A stretch of DNA of 64,000 nucleotides, from positions 152,276 through 216,275 of the forward strand of contig JAJOHG010000052.1 in assembly GCA_021029095.1 (NCBI GenBank). The letters are read 5' to 3'. The position numbers and the translations under genes were made by a program. Below the pieces are notes generated by a model. The model ran no database searches. It had not been told where the DNA came from and saw nothing but the letters and a program-made list of their open reading frames with translations. The stretch is from Phellopilus nigrolimitatus (lineage: Eukaryota > Basidiomycota > Agaricomycetes > Hymenochaetales > Hymenochaetaceae). Position 1 is the first letter of the stretch. Every line of letters begins with the position of its first letter. Shown here in pieces: positions 59,860-64,000 of this stretch.

Positions 59860-61386
59860 TCAGAGTTTACTGCTACGCCTGCTTTCTGCAGCCGAGGAAG
59901 CGCAGCCCGCACCGCGCAGGATGCCGAGGACGTGTCGGGCAAAAGCAGTCGGTGCGTCCTGCACAACCTGCATAACGCAAAATAATACGAGCTTAATCCA
60001 GATAGACGAAAAAGTGTAAGAAGTATTGGCGTACGTTGTGGCCGGCGCCGGGGATCTTGAAAACCGATACGAAGCGCTGGAACTTGCTGTTCGTGAATCG
60101 CACGAAGTCGGCTCCGGACGGACTGCGTGATTGGAATGATCAGTACGCATTTATGTTCAACCAAAGATCCAGGAAGGGCTGATACAAGAACGCACCAGAA
60201 GGGGCTCTCCGCGCCGAATACCACGTGCACGGGGAGGACGCGCGTGAGCGCGGGCAGGCTCTCCAATGTCCGCCGCGGCTCGTCGGCGTTCGCGTACGCA
60301 TCGCTCTCCTGGAGCTTCGTGCAGCTCAGTGTGAGACCGCCCGCTTTCAGGTCCGGGTAGAGGAGGGTGGGGAGGGGTCGCAGGCCGTGTTCCTGTAACG
60401 AGCGAAATTTCCAACATCAGGCATATGGAGATTGAGCCATCGATAGACTGCACTAACCTCAAACAGCACTAAGCAGCGCGGATCCCAGCTTCTCCAAGGC
60501 ATTTTTTGAGAGAGTAACCGGTGCGCCTCGGCTCGCGAGGACCAGACGTCGCGCCGGCGGAGCGCGGGTTCGACGAACCGCGCGGTCGAGAAGACGTCGC
60601 TGAACTCGACGCGGTCGTCGGCGGGCGGCGGGACGCCCACGGGAGTGGGCTCCGCGAGGATCAGCGTGCTGAAGGGCGGCGGCCGGGCGGGGGAGCGCGA
60701 GATGGTGGTGTTGGTTGCGATAATGCTTTGGGGTAATGGATCATTGCTTGTTTATAAATCTCGATATGAGAGTCGGAGAGAAAGGCGAACCTTGCTATCA
60801 CACCTGCGGAGTGCCCGATGAGGACGAGTTTTCGCGGATCGGAGGCCTGGATGTACCCGCAGTCGAATAGGGAGAGGATCGACTGGGCGAAATCTGAACA
60901 AGCTGAAAAACGTTATAAATTCATTTTAAAATCGATTATTTATTGAGTTCATTTTTTTTGAGCTGCTATTCATAGAAAACGCACTTATGAGCCCGGGTTT
61001 GTCGAGCAGCTCTTTCTCGTTCACGACACCTCCCTCTCCGTGATTTGGACTGTCTACTGCCCAGGCTTCGACAACTTCGCAGCCACTATTACCACTATTA
61101 GGGGAGTCGAACTGGAGACGCTGCAAGTCCTCGAGGAACGGTTCCCATTGCTCTTTGTCTGCAAAGGTAAGATTCGGTGTTATCTACTGGTTGTTCATTT
61201 TCGTAGAAGAGAACTGGTGGATACACTCACGCAATCCGGCACCGTGCGCCAAGAGAAGCACGATCGGTTCGCTGGTCGTGTTAGCTCTGGCAAGGGTGTA
61301 ATGCTTTACTGGTATTTTCAGCTTTCGCTCGCCGATGTCACGCGCATCTAGTACGAAGGAGTGGGCTTGTAGCTTCAAGTCGGGCA
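59860..61386 (-). CDS. Alpha/beta hydrolase B with C-terminal SKL (peroxisomal)
   Basis: Serine hydrolase paralogous to hydrolase A. Start at 61386 (MPDLKLQAHSFVLDARDIGE), then KHYTLARANTTSEPIVLLLAHGAGL, EAWAVDSPNHGEGGVVNEKELL, the nucleophile elbow LVLIGHSAG (Ser), the lid segment ARFVEPALRRRDVWSSRAEA, MPWRSWDPRCLVLF, HGLRPLPTLLYPD, LPVHVVFGAESPFW and the catalytic His in GAGHNVVQDAPTAFARHV. The last residues are ESRRSSKL followed by TGA (59860-59862): a textbook PTS1, so a peroxisomal matrix location is predicted. In fungi such hydrolases are known from Lpx1-like lipases and from metabolite clusters with peroxisomal steps. Five or more introns; all reading frames fit. Confidence 0.85.
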
Positions 61387-61866
61387 TCGCAGATTTAAAA
61401 AAAAAAATTGAACACAGGTTGTAGCAGCAGGTCAAGTACTAGGAGTTCGCGAGCAAGAGGGCGAGCATCGCGAGGCTGTTGAGATCTTGTTTGTCAAGTG
61501 CTTATTTGGCGTTGAGAACACCTAGTACGGTGTTAGTGAGTAGAAGCCTGAGACGGCTCTCGGTCACACTGATATCCGAACGTGTATAACATCTCCGTGA
61601 GTAAAAGTGCAGAGTGTGGATTTATATAAGGAGACTCGAGCATGTTCGCAGCGGCATGCACGGCATTCCCGGGCCAAGCCGTGGATGTGAATGTGGGTCC
61701 CGGGCTGTCCCGGGCTACTCCGGAGGTCGAACGGGCCCTGAAATGGCATCCGTTTTCCACGGTCAAAAGAGGAAAAGGTGCGCGTCAATAGCCCATCGTC
61801 ATCAACGTCTCCCTGTCTCCTTCCTCCACCTCATTTGCTCTGTCGAGCCTGTTCGCGTCGTCGACG
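61387..61866. promoter_or_regulatory. Divergent promoter region, hydrolase B and KGD2
   Basis: 480 bases between two genes that point away from each other. Includes a run of A near 61397-61406. The 100 bases before the KGD2 start are pyrimidine-rich (CTCCCTGTCTCCTTCCTCC), usual for highly expressed fungal genes. Confidence 0.5.
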
Positions 61867-63740
61867 ATGCTCTCAAAGCGTGTAGTAGCCGCTGCGCGCG
61901 TGCGTGGATTGGCTGGGTCGCGTGCAGCTCAGGCAGCTGCATTGTCCAGCGCTTGGTGCGTCAATTCGTCGCGAACTCGCTGCATGCGGACTCAAGTCGG
62001 ACTCATTTCGATATCGCGTTTCTCCTTTATTTTGCTCAGGCGGACCACTGGCACCCATGTCTTGCGCTCTCAATTCCACTCCACGCATCTCTTACAAGGT
62101 TCGCGCAGCAGCCAATATTCCACCTAGACGCGTGCTCCATGTCTTTACCGTCATTTCATTCTAGAGGACGTCGTCAAAGTCCCTACCATGGCCGAGTCCA
62201 TCTCGGAGGGCACTCTCAAGCAATGGCAGAAGAAGGTTGGCGATGCGGTAGAGGCAGATGAAGAAATTGCGACGATTGAGACCGACAAGGTGCGTGCCGG
62301 TTGTAACCGGTCTGGGTTTCGATTTTTGCGTCATCGAGTTCATGGCAAGGGAGGGTGAAGGAAATGATAGCATATAGGGCCAGAACACGAGCATATATTC
62401 TGCACTTCCGCTTTCTCCGTGTCTTGAGAGATTGTACCGACTGACTACTGTCTTCCAGATCGATGTCTCGGTCAACGCGCCCAAGGCCGGCAAAATAACC
62501 GCACTTCTTGCAAAGGAGGAGGAGACTGTGTCTGTCGGACAGGATCTCTTCAAATATGAGCCTGGTGCAGCTGGGAATGTAATATAATTCATTTCTACCT
62601 TCTCCATCATGCGCTCAATATCTTTCAGCCTCACCATCGGAGCCCGCTGAGAAGCCTTCAGAAGAAAAGCCTTCAGAAGAGCCGAAAGCTGAGGAAAAAC
62701 CGAAAGAGGAGCCCAAGGAGCAGCCGGCGAAGAAGGAACCCGAACCCCCTGCGCCCAAGAAGAGCGAGAAGAAGCCTGATCAGCCTGCACCCCCACCGCC
62801 TAACCTGCACCGAAAGCCAAAAATGGGATAAGGCAGCGGCTGCGGCCCCGAAGGCCCCTGGGGCGCGCGGCGAGACGCGCGTGAAGATGTCGCGCATGCG
62901 GCAACGCATCGCGGAGCGGCTCAAGAGTCGCAGAACGCGGCAGCGTCGCTGACGACGTTCAACGAGATTGACATGTCTGCGCTGATGGCACTGCGTTCGA
63001 AGTACAAGGAGGGCATTCTGAAGCAGCACGAAGTGAAGCTCGGCTTCATGAGCGCGTTCGCGCGCGCTGCGTGCCCTCGCATTGAAGGAGATCCCTGCAG
63101 CGAACGCGAGCATCGAGGGCGACGAGGTTGTGTACCGCGACTACGTCGACCTGAGCGTCGCGGTCGCGACACCGAAGGGCCTCGTCACACCCGTCGTGCG
63201 CAACGCGGAGACGATGGGCTTCGTAGATATTGAAAAGGAGATCGCGGAACTCGGCAAGAAGGCACGTGACGGAAAGCTGTCGCTCGAGGATATGGCGGGC
63301 GGGTTCCTTCACCATGTGCGTTCCCTCGCGTTTACTGAGGTCCAGGCCATCTTAACGTGTTGTTTTCAGCTCTAACGGCGGGGTCTTCGGTTCGCTTTAC
63401 GGCACGCCCATCATCAACCTGCCGCAAGCTGCCGTCCTTGGTGTGTCTGCTCATTCTTTTCAACTATGAAATATATCGCTGAATGCATGCACTCATTCTT
63501 CCACTCGGCTAGGTATGCACACGATCAAGGAGAGGCCCGTCGTCGTCAATGGCGAGATCGTCATCCGCCCGATCATGGTCGTCGCGCTCACTTACGACCA
63601 CCGTCTGCTCGACGGACGGGATGCTGTGACCTTCCTGGGTTTGTTCTCCGCACGCATTATTTGAGTATTTCTGCTCACGAAATGATTTTACAGTCAAGGT
63701 CCGCGACTACATCGAGGACCCGCTCAAGATGCTGTTCTAG
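61867..63740 (+). CDS. KGD2: 2-oxoglutarate dehydrogenase E2 (dihydrolipoyl succinyltransferase)
   Basis: The E2 core of the mitochondrial 2-oxoglutarate dehydrogenase complex (TCA cycle). Presequence [17 protein letters not shown], then the lipoyl domain: [29 protein letters not shown] joined to [11 protein letters not shown], with the lipoyl Lys in ETDK. A Glu/Lys/Pro-rich linker follows, then the catalytic domain: [61 protein letters not shown], and the active-site [12 protein letters not shown], ending [14 protein letters not shown]. The frame breaks in four places: near 62800-62830, 62921-62930 (one base short), 63071-63080 (one base extra) and 63301-63310 (one base extra). Each break falls in conserved sequence. 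Because the gene is a single-copy housekeeping gene, sequence error is the likelier cause. Confidence 0.92.
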
Positions 63741-63953
63741 ACTACCACTGCGATAGTATCGTTATAATCGAATCTGCAACTGCATCGCGTCGTCACTCAT
63801 ACAGACCGGACGCTTTGTTTATGCGCCGTACTACCTAATAAAACTTCCTTTTAAGCACATACATGGTATAAATTCGGGCCGTAGAGCGACCGAGAAATTC
63901 CGGACAGATAGACAGACAGGGAAAAGAAGGAGGAAAGGCAGTTTCAGCGCACA
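63741..63953. terminator. KGD2 3' flank with AATAAA
   Basis: A canonical AATAAA lies at 63837-63842, about 100 bases after the stop, suitable as a polyadenylation signal. No other feature is evident before the next gene. Confidence 0.5.
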
Positions 63954-64000
63954 TTATTTGAATTTGTCTCCGAGCTGGGCAACTCCGAGCCGGTCTGAGT
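63954..64000 (-). CDS. Possible C-terminal end of an unidentified gene
   Basis: On the complement a frame reads SDRLGVAQLGDKFK then TAA at 63954-63956. It enters from beyond the right edge. The string looks protein-like, but 14 residues cannot identify a family, so this is a weak call. Confidence 0.25.
   Translation of the reverse strand, partial: SDRLGVAQLGDKFK

Noticed and set aside
61397..61406. Poly(A) run as a sign of retroposition
   Set aside because: No coding sequence precedes it and no target-site duplication is visible; ordinary homopolymer.

Overview
This window reads as an Agaricomycete (mushroom-forming basidiomycete) nuclear chromosome. The genes are split by many short GT-AG introns (about 45-80 bp). 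Several families are typical of that group: DUF6534 seven-TM proteins, group I P450s, a NACHT-WD40 NLR-type protein and basidiomycete MAM33, YRA1 and CAF40 orthologues. No virus, plasmid, rRNA, tRNA, CRISPR or intact transposon was recognised. All gene models were built by hand-joining exons by reading frame and splice sites, so a few exon edges are uncertain.

Layout. 0-8 kb: the N-terminal tip of a probable prenyltransferase alpha subunit (-), a GH5 exo-beta-1,3-glucanase-type enzyme (+), an MFS sugar transporter (+), and a DNAJC17/Cwc23-type J-RRM protein (-). 8-18 kb: gene-poor, with one Zn2Cys6 transcription factor (11.7-13.0 kb). 18-32 kb: MAM33/p32 (+), a small disordered protein with a possible eIF4E-binding motif (-), a large C2-like/NACHT/12xWD40 protein (+), then about 3 kb of decayed copies of MAM33 and YRA1, followed by functional YRA1 (-) with an 880-bp intron. 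32-38 kb: CAF40/CNOT9 (+), head to head with YRA1; RNA polymerase III subunit RPC31 (-); DUF6534 protein (-). 39.8-61.4 kb: a catabolic or specialised-metabolism block with a divergent delta-12-type desaturase (-), P450-A (+), alpha/beta hydrolase A (-), BBE-type FAD oxidases A (+) and B (-), P450-B (+), a second DUF6534 protein (+) and alpha/beta hydrolase B ending in SKL (-). 61.9-63.7 kb: KGD2, the E2 of 2-oxoglutarate dehydrogenase.

How they may work together. YRA1 and CAF40 share one 272-bp promoter and both act in mRNA metabolism. The 40-61 kb block holds paired copies of P450, BBE oxidase and hydrolase in a partly mirrored order. It has no PKS, NRPS or terpene cyclase inside the window, so a fatty-acid-derived or degradative pathway is the most economical guess. 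The NLR lies between MAM33 and a truncated MAM33 copy, so it sits in a zone of local duplication.

Quality warning. Conserved genes (KGD2, the Zn2Cys6 factor, P450-A and the J-protein tail) carry single-base frame breaks inside conserved sequence. I think consensus indel errors are more likely than four independent pseudogenes.
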